Of a stretch of 64,000 nt of DNA, positions 52,486-62,427 are shown one piece after another; position 1 is the first letter of the stretch; every line of letters starts with the position of its first letter. The translations under genes and the position numbers were made by a program. The notes beneath the pieces were generated by a model that was not told where the DNA came from, searched no databases, and saw nothing but the letters and a program-made list of their open reading frames with translations. The stretch is from Chitinophagaceae bacterium (GTDB taxonomy: Bacteria; Bacteroidota; Bacteroidia; Chitinophagales; Chitinophagaceae). Where the stretch lies: positions 84,194 through 148,193 of the forward strand of contig SAIX01000107.1 of NCBI GenBank assembly GCA_004028765.1, given 5' to 3'.

Positions 52486-54525
52486 ATGTCAAACTCATCA
52501 AACGCTTTGTTTACAGGACCGCTCGTAAAAGAAGCATTCAAGCAATCTTTTGTAAAACTAAACCCCCGGATCCTTTTCCGTAACCCGGTCATGTTCACCG
52601 TAGAAATCGGCACGGCCATCATGCTCTGTGTTTGCGTATGGATTTACCTGGGTGAAAAGAGCCAGGGCAGTTTATTGTATAACTGTATCGTTACAGGGAT
52701 CCTTTTTCTGACCATACTCTTCGCCAATTTCGCTGAAGCCATTGCCGAAGCCAGGGGAAAGGCACAGGCTGAAAGCCTCCGCAAAACAAGAGAAGAAACA
52801 CCCGCCAAATGGATACAATCCGTAGGCGAGATTTTTACAAATGAAATCAAGATCGTTCCCTCGTCCCAATTACGCAAAGGTGATATCTTTCTTTGCGAAG
52901 CGGGTGATATCATTCCCATGGATGGGGAGATCATCAAAGGCATTGCCACGATCGACGAAAGCGCCATCACAGGCGAATCAGCCCCTGTTATCCGCGAAGC
53001 GGGGGGAGACAAAAGTTCGGTAACGGGTGGAACCAAAGTATTGTCTGACAGCATCAAGGTTCGTGTTACCGCAGAACCAGGCGAAAGTTTTCTTGATAAA
53101 ATGATCGCACTGGTGGAAGGGGCATCACGCCAGAAAACACCGAACGAAATTGCACTTACCATTTTACTCGCGGGGTTCACGCTGATCTTTATTATCGTTT
53201 GTGTAACATTGAAACCATTTGGGGATTATGCCAATACACCGATTACCATTGCTGCATTTATTTCATTATTTGTTTGCCTGATCCCTACTACTATCGGCGG
53301 TTTATTAAGTGCGATTGGTATTGCGGGTATGGACAGGGCGCTGCGGGCCAATGTGATCACCAAAAGCGGGAAAGCGGTGGAAACAGCCGGGGACCTCGAT
53401 ACTTTGCTGCTCGATAAAACCGGCACCATTACCATCGGGAACAGGAAGGCCACACAGTTTTACCCGGCATCCGGTGTGGGCAAAGATGATTTTATCCGGG
53501 CTGCGGTACTGAGTTCGATATCGGATGATACACCCGAAGGCAAATCCATTCTTGAGCTCGCTGCTGTGGATCCTTCTGTTTATGGCGTGGATAAACCGGA
53601 GTTTATCAAATTCACGGCAGAAACAAGGAGCTCAGGCATCAATTTCGGAACAACCCGAATCCGCAAGGGCGCTTATGATGCGATCCGTAACCTTGTACAG
53701 AAAGCAGGACATAGTTTTCCCGATGAAATCGTTGCGCAGGTAAAGAAAATTTCATCCAATGGCGGTACACCACTCGTGGTGAGTGAAAATGAAATTGTAA
53801 TGGGCGTAATTGAATTACAGGATATCATCAAACCCGGTATATCCGAACGTTTTGAACGCCTTCGCAAAATGGGTGTGAAAACGGTAATGGTGACGGGAGA
53901 TAACCCGCTTACAGCAAAATACATTGCGGAAAAAGCAGGCGTGGATGATTTTATCGCAGAAGCGAAACCGGAAGACAAAATGAATTATATCCGCAAAGAG
54001 CAACAGGGTGGTAAACTGGTGGCGATGATGGGTGATGGTACCAATGATGCACCCGCATTGGCACAGGCGGATGTGGGTGTGGCGATGAACAGCGGAACAG
54101 CCGCTGCCAAAGAAGCCGGCAATATGGTGGACCTCGATAATGACCCAACCAAACTGATCGAAATTGTAGAGATCGGTAAACAGTTGTTGATGACGAGAGG
54201 AACGCTCACCACTTTTTCCATCGCCAATGATGTGGCAAAATATTTTGCGATTGTTCCGGCTTTGTTTATTGCATCCATACCAGCATTGCAAAGCATGAAC
54301 ATCATGCGGCTGCACAGCCCCGAAAGCGCGATATTATCCGCGGTTATTTTTAACGCGATCATCATACCACTCCTGATACCACTTGCTTTGCGCGGCGTTG
54401 CCTACAAGCCAATCGGTGCAAGTGCCTTGCTACGGCGTAACCTGTTGATCTATGGTTTGGGTGGCGTGGTTGTTCCATTCATCGGTATCAAACTCATTGA
54501 TCTTTTTGTATCCATCTGGTTTTAA
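52486..54525 (+). CDS. kdpB: K+-transporting ATPase catalytic subunit KdpB
   Basis: A 679-residue P-type ATPase. Phosphorylated Asp310 in DKTGT; TGES (162-165) of the actuator domain, whose Ser165 corresponds to the inhibitory phosphorylation site of E. coli Kdp[13 protein letters not shown] hinge motif near 515-526; membrane proline motif CLIPTT. It hydrolyses ATP to drive K+ uptake through KdpA. Confidence 0.96.
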   Translation: MSNSSNALFTGPLVKEAFKQSFVKLNPRILFRNPVMFTVEIGTAIMLCVCVWIYLGEKSQGSLLYNCIVTGILFLTILFANFAEAIAEARGKAQAESLRKTREETPAKWIQSVGEIFTNEIKIVPSSQLRKGDIFLCEAGDIIPMDGEIIKGIATIDESAITGESAPVIREAGGDKSSVTGGTKVLSDSIKVRVTAEPGESFLDKMIALVEGASRQKTPNEIALTILLAGFTLIFIIVCVTLKPFGDYANTPITIAAFISLFVCLIPTTIGGLLSAIGIAGMDRALRANVITKSGKAVETAGDLDTLLLDKTGTITIGNRKATQFYPASGVGKDDFIRAAVLSSISDDTPEGKSILELAAVDPSVYGVDKPEFIKFTAETRSSGINFGTTRIRKGAYDAIRNLVQKAGHSFPDEIVAQVKKISSNGGTPLVVSENEIVMGVIELQDIIKPGISERFERLRKMGVKTVMVTGDNPLTAKYIAEKAGVDDFIAEAKPEDKMNYIRKEQQGGKLVAMMGDGTNDAPALAQADVGVAMNSGTAAAKEAGNMVDLDNDPTKLIEIVEIGKQLLMTRGTLTTFSIANDVAKYFAIVPALFIASIPALQSMNIMRLHSPESAILSAVIFNAIIIPLLIPLALRGVAYKPIGASALLRRNLLIYGLGGVVVPFIGIKLIDLFVSIWF

Positions 54526-54535
54526 AATTATTTAT

Positions 54536-55099
54536 ATGAAAGAAGAATTATTCCCTGCTATCCGTCTTACGCTTGTATGCATTGTTTTGTTTTGTGTGGC
54601 TTATCCATTGTTTGTACTGGGTATTGCAAAGCTTGCCCCCGCAAAAGGAGAAGGGGAAACCATTCAGCGCAATGGCAAAACAGTTGGCTATGCACGCGAA
54701 GGGCAATCCTTCACATCTGATAACTATTTCCAGGGAAGACCTTCGGCGGCGGGTTATAATGCGGCATCTTCTGCCGGAAGCAATAAAGGGCCATCAGATC
54801 CGGATTACCTGAAAACAGTATCGGCAAGAATCAATAGTTTTCTGGTGCATAATCCGGGTATTGAAAAGAAAGATATTCCTTCGGAACTGGTAACGGCCAG
54901 TGGCAGTGGATTGGATCCCGATATTTCTGCTGCTGCGGCATTGGTGCAGGTTCCACGTATTGCAAAAGCAAGGAATATAGATGCTGCAAAACTGGAGTCG
55001 TTGATACGGTCAAATACAAACAGCTCTGTGCTGAATGGTATTGAAAAAGTAAATGTGTTGTTGTTAAACCTGGCATTGGATCAAATCAAATCGAAATGA
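54536..55099 (+). CDS. kdpC: K+-transporting ATPase subunit KdpC
   Basis: A 187-residue subunit with one N-terminal membrane helix (about 8-30), followed by the soluble domain carrying NYFQGRPSAAGYNAASSAGSN and GSGLDPDISAAAALVQVPRIAKAR, both KdpC hallmarks. KdpC raises the ATP affinity of KdpB. The ATG at 54536 begins 10 bp after the kdpB stop. It overlaps the porin gene by 4 bp (ATGA). Confidence 0.95.
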   Translation: MKEELFPAIRLTLVCIVLFCVAYPLFVLGIAKLAPAKGEGETIQRNGKTVGYAREGQSFTSDNYFQGRPSAAGYNAASSAGSNKGPSDPDYLKTVSARINSFLVHNPGIEKKDIPSELVTASGSGLDPDISAAAALVQVPRIAKARNIDAAKLESLIRSNTNSSVLNGIEKVNVLLLNLALDQIKSK

Positions 55100-56172
55100 A
55101 GAAAGGAATTTTACTGGCATTGCTGATAAATATGCATTTGTTACATGCACAGGATTCTGCTTCCCATTTGTGGCAGTTTTCCGGCTATGGTGAATTGTAT
55201 GCACAATACGATGCAAACAACCCGTTGAACAATAGCAGGCCCTCTTTTTTATACAGCCATAACCGCAACAATGAACTAACCCTTAACCTCGCTTTTGTGA
55301 AAGCATCTTATACTTCAAAGGCTGTTCGGGCAAATCTGGCATTGGGTGCGGGCACTTATATGAATGCAAACTATGCAGCCGAACCGGGGTTGCTGAAAAA
55401 TATCTATGAAGCCAATATCGGTATCCGTTTATCGGCCAAACGGGAATGGTGGCTGGATGCCGGTGTGCTTCCATCACATATTGGTTTTGAATCGGCTGTT
55501 GGTAAAGACTGCCCCACACTGAGCAGGAGTATACTTGCGGATAACAGCCCTTACTATGAAACCGGTATCCGCATCAGTCATACATCAACGGGTGGTAAAT
55601 GGTATCTCGCCTTTTTACTGCTGAATGGCTGGCAGCATATCCAGAAGCCGGACGGCAACAGCAGTATTTCTTTCGGTACGCAGCTTACCTGGAAACCCGT
55701 TGAAAATATCACATTGAACTCTAGCAGTTTTATCGGCAACGATCTGCCCGACAGTATAGCACGGATGCGCTGGTTCCATAATTTTTATGGTGTATTTCAA
55801 TTGTCAAAAACATTTTCTGTTACAACAGGTTTTGATATCGGGATACAAAAGCAGTCGAAAAACAGCAGCGGTTACAACACCTGGTACAGCCCTGTTGTGA
55901 TTGCCCGTTATGCTGTGAATGATCAATCGGCCATCGCAGCCAGGTTTGAATATTATGACGACAGGAACGGCGTATTGATTGCCAAAACCACCCCGAACGG
56001 GTTTCGCACATCCGGCCTAAGCCTCAATTACGACCATGCAATCGGCAAGCATGTTTTGTGGAGAACAGAAATAAGATATTTATCGGGGAAAGATGCTGTC
56101 TTTCAAAAAAGAGATAACAGTCTTACCAATCAGAATACCGTTTTTACAACCGCATTGATGATTAACTGGTAG
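55096..56172 (+). CDS. Outer-membrane beta-barrel protein of the kdp operon
   Basis: A 358-residue protein with signal peptide 1-18 (HLLHAQ) and alternating aromatic beta-strands ending in a strand with terminal Trp (TALMINW). The WQFSGYGELYAQYDANNP opening and DAGVLPSHIGFESAVGKDCPTLSRS match a Bacteroidota porin group (OprP/BBP2-like). Its translational coupling to kdpC suggests a pore for K+ entry across the outer membrane or a linked role. The link to K+ is inferred from position. Confidence 0.75.
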   Translation: MKKGILLALLINMHLLHAQDSASHLWQFSGYGELYAQYDANNPLNNSRPSFLYSHNRNNELTLNLAFVKASYTSKAVRANLALGAGTYMNANYAAEPGLLKNIYEANIGIRLSAKREWWLDAGVLPSHIGFESAVGKDCPTLSRSILADNSPYYETGIRISHTSTGGKWYLAFLLLNGWQHIQKPDGNSSISFGTQLTWKPVENITLNSSSFIGNDLPDSIARMRWFHNFYGVFQLSKTFSVTTGFDIGIQKQSKNSSGYNTWYSPVVIARYAVNDQSAIAARFEYYDDRNGVLIAKTTPNGFRTSGLSLNYDHAIGKHVLWRTEIRYLSGKDAVFQKRDNSLTNQNTVFTTALMINW

Positions 56173-56177
56173 CAGCT

Positions 56178-57296
56178 ATGGATAACCAATCGGCAGAAAA
56201 CTGGCTCGAACGTATCGCAGCTCCCCGCAAAGGGAAGCTGAAAGTATATGTGGGTATGAGCGCCGGTGTGGGTAAGACCTATCGTATGCTGCAGGAAGCG
56301 CATAGCCTCCTCGCTTCCGGTATAAACCTTAAAATCGGTTATATCGAAACGCATAACCGGAAAGAAACGCATGCATTAACCGATGGCCTTCCCTTTATTC
56401 CCCGGAAAGAAGTTTTTTATAAAGGCAAGCGCCTGGAAGAACTTGACCTCCAGGCAATCCTTTTGCTGCATCCGGCTGTGGTGATTGTAGACGAACTAGC
56501 GCACAGCAATATTCCCGGCAGCCGCAATGAAAAAAGATGGCAGGACGTACTTGAAATACTGGATGCAGGAATTGATGTGATCACTGCAGTAAACATACAG
56601 CATATTGAAAGTATTAATGAGGAGGTAAAACAGATCACGGGCGTGGAAGTGAGTGAAAGGGTGCCGGATAAAATTCTCCAATCGGCCGATGAAGTGGTGA
56701 ATATCGACCTTACAGCCGATGAACTTATCACAAGGTTAAAGGAAGGAAAGATATACGACAGCAGCAAAGTGCAGCAGGCACTCCAGAATTTTTTCAGGCC
56801 CGAAAAAATATTGCAGTTGCGCGAACTGGCTTTAAAAGAAGTAGCCGGGCAGGTGGAAAGAAAAGTGGACCATGAAGTAATACGCGACCAGCAGTTGCGG
56901 CACGAGAAATTCCTGGCCTGTATTTCTAGCAACCATGAAAAAGCACAGCAGATCATCCGGAAAACTGCAAGGCTTTCTTCTTATTACAACAGTGAATGGT
57001 TTGTACTGTATGTGCAAACCCCAAGGGAAAGCGCCGATCGTATTTCGCTTGCGGCACAACGCCACCTGATCAATAATTTTAAACTGGCCACGCAGGCAGG
57101 TGCAGAAGTGATACGGTTGAAACAATCCAATGTGGCAGAAGCGATCCTGCAGGTTTGTTCCGAAAAATCGATCACTACCGTATGCATCGGCAAACCACAC
57201 CTCAATTTATTACAGGTGATCATCCGCACCGGCGTGTTCAATAAATTATTAAAAAGCCTTTCGGTAAATGATATAGATTTAATTATTCTTTCCTGA
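56178..57296 (+). CDS. kdpD: Stand-alone KdpD sensor half (KdpD + USP domains, no kinase)
   Basis: A 372-residue cytoplasmic protein equivalent to the N-terminal part of KdpD: KdpD ATP-binding domain (20-230) with Walker A GMSAGVGKT (26-34) and Walker B VIVDELAHSN (101-110), then a universal-stress-protein domain (about 250-372). The four membrane helices and kinase of E. coli KdpD are absent and there is no frameshift: the next gene begins in the stop (TGATG). In KdpD this part binds ATP, c-di-AMP and K+. Confidence 0.92.
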   Translation: MDNQSAENWLERIAAPRKGKLKVYVGMSAGVGKTYRMLQEAHSLLASGINLKIGYIETHNRKETHALTDGLPFIPRKEVFYKGKRLEELDLQAILLLHPAVVIVDELAHSNIPGSRNEKRWQDVLEILDAGIDVITAVNIQHIESINEEVKQITGVEVSERVPDKILQSADEVVNIDLTADELITRLKEGKIYDSSKVQQALQNFFRPEKILQLRELALKEVAGQVERKVDHEVIRDQQLRHEKFLACISSNHEKAQQIIRKTARLSSYYNSEWFVLYVQTPRESADRISLAAQRHLINNFKLATQAGAEVIRLKQSNVAEAILQVCSEKSITTVCIGKPHLNLLQVIIRTGVFNKLLKSLSVNDIDLIILS

Positions 57297-58981
57297 TGCC
57301 GCTTACGCTAAAATCAAAAATTGCCCTGGGTGTGGTTTTTCTTTTCGCACTGTTATTACTGATGGGTGGTACCGGTCTTTTTTTTCTGCATAAAACCACA
57401 TCTGAACAACAGGATATCCTCAAAGACAATTACGAGACAATTGAGTACACCCGGAATATGTTACAGGCGCTCGACAGTTCGGACGGGATCGCTTTTTTTG
57501 AGAGAAATCTTTCACAGCAGGAAAAAAATATAACCGAACCGGGTGAAGGCCCGCTCACGGCTTCATTGCGGCGGCGTTTTGGTGTGTATAAAACACATCC
57601 TGATTCTGCCACACTGGTTGCAGCGATGCGCCAGGATATCCACCGCATCATGGAGCTGAACCTTTCGGCTATCATCGCCAAAAACCAGGCAGCCAAAAAA
57701 AGTGCGGAAAATGCAAGGTCCATCATTAGTATGCTGCTTACACTTTGTGTATTACTTGGCTTTACGTTTATTTTTAATTTCCCCGGTTATATCGCAAACC
57801 CCATCAGTAAACTTACGGAGGGCATCAAAGCCATCGCCGCGAAAAATTATGAAGAACGCATCCGCCTCGACAGGACAGATGAGTTTGGCGATATGGCCAC
57901 GGCTTTTAACCACATGGCCGAAGAACTCGACAAGTATGAACACAGCAATATCGCCAGGATATTATTTGAAAAACAGCGAGCCGAAACGGTGATCGGTTCT
58001 TTAAAAGATGCCAGTATCGGCATTGATGCGGATAACCGTGTTTTGTTTGCAAATGCGCCTGCATTGCGTTTGCTCGGGGTAAGCGAAACAGACGTGGTGG
58101 GGAAGAAAGTAGCTGAGATCCGGAAAAGAAACGACCTCTTTGATTTTCTGCTCACGGAAAAAAGTAACCAGCCTTTTAAAGTGGTGCAGGAAAACAGGGA
58201 ACAGTTTTACAGCAAAGAGATTGCCGGGATCAGCAACAGCGAAGGCAATCTCGGAACCATTATTGTGCTGAAAAACATTACCCCTTTCAAGGAACTGGAC
58301 GTGGCCAAAACACATTTTATTGCCACCATTTCGCACGAATTGAAAACACCTCTGGCTTCTTCTGATTTCAGCCTGAAACTTCTTGAAAATGAAAGAACGG
58401 GTTCGCTGAATGAAGAACAAAAGCAACTCGTAAAAAACCTTAAGGAAGATAATCAGCGGTTATTGAAGATATTGAGTGAACTGCTTGATATTTCGCAGGT
58501 GGAAAGCGGTAAGATACAACTGAATATTGCAGAAATTGATGCGAAAAAACCTGTATTAAAAGCGATTGAATCAGTATCGGTAATGGCTGCACAGAAAAAT
58601 ATACTGATCCGCTTCCCGGCAGAAGATGACCTGTTAATGGTAAAAGGCGATACGGAAAAAATCACCTGGGTGCTCATTAATTTTCTGACCAATGCAGTGA
58701 AATTTTCTGGAGCTGGAAAAGAAATCCATATCCACCTCCACAAAACAGAAGCACAGGTTTTGTTTGAAGTGGCCGATGAAGGGATGGGGATCAGCCAGGA
58801 ACATATCAGCCGTGTATTTGAAAGATTTTACCAGGTGCCGGGCACTGAAAAAACCGGGAATGGTCTCGGCCTCTCTATCTGCAAAGAATTTATTGAAGCC
58901 ATGAACGGCCGCATCGGTGTGCACAGTGAAGCAGGTAAAGGCAGCCGCTTCTATTTTTTACTCCCTTCAGCCAACGCATAG
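57296..58981 (+). CDS. Sensor histidine kinase with HAMP and PAS domains, partner of the Kdp regulator
   Basis: A 561-residue kinase with two membrane helices (9-31 and 142-162) around a helical periplasmic sensor, HAMP (165-215), PAS (230-330) and the kinase core: ISHELKTPL with His347, N box NFLTNAVKFSG, G1 VADEGMGIS, G2 GNGLGLSI. It overlaps the KdpD half by one base. I infer that the two together act as a split KdpD, with phosphate passing to the sigma-54 regulator at 49082. Confidence 0.9.
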   Translation: MPLTLKSKIALGVVFLFALLLLMGGTGLFFLHKTTSEQQDILKDNYETIEYTRNMLQALDSSDGIAFFERNLSQQEKNITEPGEGPLTASLRRRFGVYKTHPDSATLVAAMRQDIHRIMELNLSAIIAKNQAAKKSAENARSIISMLLTLCVLLGFTFIFNFPGYIANPISKLTEGIKAIAAKNYEERIRLDRTDEFGDMATAFNHMAEELDKYEHSNIARILFEKQRAETVIGSLKDASIGIDADNRVLFANAPALRLLGVSETDVVGKKVAEIRKRNDLFDFLLTEKSNQPFKVVQENREQFYSKEIAGISNSEGNLGTIIVLKNITPFKELDVAKTHFIATISHELKTPLASSDFSLKLLENERTGSLNEEQKQLVKNLKEDNQRLLKILSELLDISQVESGKIQLNIAEIDAKKPVLKAIESVSVMAAQKNILIRFPAEDDLLMVKGDTEKITWVLINFLTNAVKFSGAGKEIHIHLHKTEAQVLFEVADEGMGISQEHISRVFERFYQVPGTEKTGNGLGLSICKEFIEAMNGRIGVHSEAGKGSRFYFLLPSANA

Positions 58982-59037
58982 TTCTTCTCTCTCAAAAATC
59001 CTTTTAAAAGACAATAAAAACCCGCTGGTTTCGTTTC

Positions 59038-60189
59038 ATGTTTGCAAATACTGCTGACATGTCGCTACAAACGCTGATCGATTTTCTGGAGCCGGTTAAT
59101 ATCGCACAACTTTCGGGTGATGAAGGATTCAAAGACACACAACTTGGTAAACATATTTCCCTGTATGATGAGGCATTTCCGGATATCAGCGATGCCGATA
59201 TGGTTTTAGTTGGGTGCGGCGAAATGCGAGGGGCTGGTATGCAGTACACAACCACAGGTTCACCGGATGCGATACGGGCTGAATTTTATCGATTATTTCA
59301 CTGGCACAAAGAAGTAATGGTTGCCGACCTGGGCAATGTAAAATGCGGCGCCACGCTGAACGACAGTTATGCCGCTTTGCGTACGGTGGTGAACGAACTG
59401 ATGGTACAGGGCAAAAAAGTAGTGATCATCGGCGGATCGCATGATGCCACGCTCGCACAATACAATGCGTATGGTATGATGGACAGGATCATCGATGCTG
59501 TTTGTGTGGATGCCAGGATCGATCTCGATATGGATAGTGTGCTGCCTGCTGATAATTTCCTTGTGGAAATGTTCACAGGTATGCCCAATCACTTAAAACA
59601 TTATACACATATCGGTTTCCAGAGTTATTTTATGCATCCCCAGATGCTCGAAACAATTGATAAACTCGGATTTGATTGTTACCGGGTGGGCAGGGTAAAA
59701 GAAACGATGGAAGAGATGGAGCCACCTATCCGGAATTGCGATATGTTCAGCTTCGACATTGCGGCCATACAATATGCCCATGCACCTGCCAATCATATCA
59801 CGCCCAATGGGTTTACCGGCGAAGAAGCCTGCACGCTGATGCAGTATGCAGGTATGAGCAGTCACTGCAACAGCATCGGTATTTATGGATACCACCCGGA
59901 ACTGGATCAGCATCACCTCACAGCCAAACAGGTTTCACACATGCTCTGGTACCTAATGGATGGCATCAGCCGCGGCAAGCAGGAAGCATCGCTGGATAAC
60001 CGTGGCGATTTTGATGAATTCACGATTGCCTTTGGTGAAGTGGAAACTGTTTTTCTCCGCAGCAAACGTACCGGCCGCTGGTGGATGCAGTTATTCGATG
60101 GCAAATATGCCGCCTGCAGTTACCAGGATTACTTAACAGCCAGCCGCAACGATATCCCCGAAAGATGGTTAAGGGCTGCAGAAAGATAA
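59038..60189 (+). CDS. Arginase/formimidoylglutamase-fold protein with incomplete metal site
   Basis: A 383-residue ureohydrolase-fold protein. GGSHD (132-136) retains one metal His and Asp. The usual Asp-Ala-His-x-Asp motif reads DARID (158-162), with His replaced by Arg, and the Ser-Phe-Asp-x-Asp motif reads SFDIA (238-242), with the second Asp replaced by Ala. Two of six binuclear-Mn ligands are thus changed. It may bind one metal or be non-catalytic. Homologues of this form are annotated as formimidoylglutamase or arginase in Bacteroidota. An ATG at 59059 is an alternative start. Confidence 0.75.
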   Translation: MFANTADMSLQTLIDFLEPVNIAQLSGDEGFKDTQLGKHISLYDEAFPDISDADMVLVGCGEMRGAGMQYTTTGSPDAIRAEFYRLFHWHKEVMVADLGNVKCGATLNDSYAALRTVVNELMVQGKKVVIIGGSHDATLAQYNAYGMMDRIIDAVCVDARIDLDMDSVLPADNFLVEMFTGMPNHLKHYTHIGFQSYFMHPQMLETIDKLGFDCYRVGRVKETMEEMEPPIRNCDMFSFDIAAIQYAHAPANHITPNGFTGEEACTLMQYAGMSSHCNSIGIYGYHPELDQHHLTAKQVSHMLWYLMDGISRGKQEASLDNRGDFDEFTIAFGEVETVFLRSKRTGRWWMQLFDGKYAACSYQDYLTASRNDIPERWLRAAER

Positions 60190-60217
60190 TAGCTTGTTTT
60201 CTGTAAACAGGATCAAT

Positions 60218-60252
60218 AAAAAACGCAGTTCATGAATCGAACTGCGTTTTTT
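60218..60252. terminator. Bidirectional terminator
   Basis: AAAAAACGCAGTTC / GAACTGCGTTTTTT (60218-60231 / 60239-60252), 7-nt loop; lies between converging genes and serves both. Confidence 0.92.
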
Positions 60253-60279
60253 ATGATTTGTGTTGTACTACTGAAGTGA

Positions 60280-62325
60280 TTACCAGATCCGGGTTCTCTG
60301 TTCTTTGGGTTTATATAATTTATCACCTTCTTTAATATTGAATGCTTCATACCATGCATCAATATTGGTAACGGGTCCGTTGGCCCTGTATTCACCGGGC
60401 GAATGCGGATCGGTTTTGATCAGGTTCTGCGCAGTTTCAGGTAATGTATTGTTCCTCCATATTTGCGCCCAGCTCAGGAAAAAACGCTGTTGCGGTGTGA
60501 AACCATCAATTTTTTTACCCTGTTTGTATTGTGCAGTTTTGGTAAACGCTTCATACGCCATGCTCAGTCCTCCCAGGTCGGCAAGGTTCTCTCCTAATGT
60601 CAGTTTTCCCTGTACATGCACCGTATCGAGTATGGTAAAGCCATTGTATTGCGCCACCACTTCATCTGCTTTTGCTTTGAATTTGTCTGCATCTTCTTTT
60701 GTCCACCAATCGCGCAGGTTCCCCACTGCATCAAACTGCCGTCCCTGGTCATCAAAACCATGCGTCATCTCATGCCCGATCACGGCAGCAATGCCGCCAT
60801 AGTTAACGGCATCATCGGCACCAAAATCAAAGAAGGGGAATTGCAATATGCCTGCCGGGAAGGTAATATCATTGCTCGAGGGATTATAGGATGCATTGAT
60901 GGTGGGGGGCGTCATGCCCATCTCTTTCCGGTCAACCGGTTTGCCCATGCGGTTAACGTTGTTGTTATAGGCCCAGATGCTTGCGCGGCGTACGTTTCCG
61001 AAGAAATCATCTTTGCTTGCAGTAACCCCTTCATAGCTTTTCCATTTATCCGGGTAGGCAATTTTTTTGGCAATGGCATTCAGTTTCTCCAGCGCTTTTG
61101 CTTTTGTTTCGGCGCTCATCCAGTCGAGGCGTTTGATGCGTTCTGCAAAAGTGCTTTGTAGGTTGTTCACCATCTTCACCATATATTCTTTCGCCTCGGG
61201 CTTGAAATATTTGGCAACATACAGCTCACCTACCATATCGCCCAGCATGCGATCGATGAGGTTGCTCATCCTTTGCCAGCGGGGTGTTTGTACTTTCTGC
61301 CCGCTTAATGCACTGTTGAATTCAAAATCGGCTTTTACAAATGCATCACTCAGGTAAGGCGCAGCAGCACGTACGAGGTGCCAGCTCAGGTAAGCCTTCC
61401 ATTCAGCAGGTGAAACCGTGCCCAGCATCTCATCCACTTTTTTCAGGAAAGAAGGATTGCCTGCAAGTACACTGTCGGCACCCATGATCTTTGAATTCAC
61501 GAGCACTTCGCCCCAGTTGATATGAGGGGTGGTGGCATTCAGTTCAGCAATCGCGAATTTGTGATAGGTACTGTTGGGATCGCGCATCTGGATACGGCTC
61601 ATCTGGGCGCGCGCCAGTTCGGTTTCTATTTTTAAAACGGCATCAGCACTGGTGGAAGCAGCAGTCGCATCCTGGCCAATCAAACCGAACATTTTTTTGA
61701 GATAATTTTTATAAGCGTTCCTGATAGCAGTGCTGCGAGGATCATTGTTTAAATAATAATCCCTGTCGGGCAGGCTGGTGCCCCCCTGGCTGATATTCGG
61801 AATGTATTTCATCACATTTTTCCGGTCGGGTCCAACACCTGTTCCGAACAAAGCGCCGCCTGCACCATTCACACGCATGTAAGCAATCATGTTAAGTACA
61901 TCCGCGCCGTTGCTGATCTGGTTGATCTTTTCCAGGTCGGCTTTGATGGGTTGATAACCCTTTGCTTCTATCGCCGAACTGTCCATACCACTTGCATAAA
62001 ATGCACCGATGATCTGTGTTTTACGATCAGGGTTTTTGCTCTTAGCTGCAGTTTCCAGGAGGGTTTGTAAACGTTTACTGCTTTCTTCCCGCAATTCATC
62101 AAAACTGCCCCAGCGCGTTTTAGAAGCAGGCACTGGATTGGTCTTTACCCAATTGCCGTTTGCATATTGATAAAAATTGTTACCGGGTTTTACATTTAAG
62201 TCCATGTTCGACTTATTAATGTACTTGATCTGGTCTTTGGGAAGCGGATTGCCACTACCGGCCCAGGCCATGCTGCCTGCGAGCAAACCTGTTACCAGGA
62301 AATAATGGGGGTGTTTGATTTTCAT
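60280..62325 (-). CDS. pepO: M13 family metallopeptidase (neprilysin/PepO-like)
   Basis: A 681-residue exported zinc endopeptidase. Signal peptide 1-22 (GSMAWAG). Zinc motif HEMTH (518-522) with Glu579 of GENLADLGG as third ligand and Asp583; substrate-binding NASYNPSSN (477-485); C-terminal RIW. Peptidase_M13 N-domain at about 45-420. Family members cut short peptides; here probably periplasmic peptide turnover. Confidence 0.94.
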   Translation of the reverse strand: MKIKHPHYFLVTGLLAGSMAWAGSGNPLPKDQIKYINKSNMDLNVKPGNNFYQYANGNWVKTNPVPASKTRWGSFDELREESSKRLQTLLETAAKSKNPDRKTQIIGAFYASGMDSSAIEAKGYQPIKADLEKINQISNGADVLNMIAYMRVNGAGGALFGTGVGPDRKNVMKYIPNISQGGTSLPDRDYYLNNDPRSTAIRNAYKNYLKKMFGLIGQDATAASTSADAVLKIETELARAQMSRIQMRDPNSTYHKFAIAELNATTPHINWGEVLVNSKIMGADSVLAGNPSFLKKVDEMLGTVSPAEWKAYLSWHLVRAAAPYLSDAFVKADFEFNSALSGQKVQTPRWQRMSNLIDRMLGDMVGELYVAKYFKPEAKEYMVKMVNNLQSTFAERIKRLDWMSAETKAKALEKLNAIAKKIAYPDKWKSYEGVTASKDDFFGNVRRASIWAYNNNVNRMGKPVDRKEMGMTPPTINASYNPSSNDITFPAGILQFPFFDFGADDAVNYGGIAAVIGHEMTHGFDDQGRQFDAVGNLRDWWTKEDADKFKAKADEVVAQYNGFTILDTVHVQGKLTLGENLADLGGLSMAYEAFTKTAQYKQGKKIDGFTPQQRFFLSWAQIWRNNTLPETAQNLIKTDPHSPGEYRANGPVTNIDAWYEAFNIKEGDKLYKPKEQRTRIW

Positions 62326-62427
62326 ATCTCAGTCAGTTTTTAGAGGCGTTAATTTACAGAAATTACCCCGAAGCAGTATCGGCGAATGGATGGATGGAGT
62401 AACTTGGCCCTTCTTATCGCTATATAC

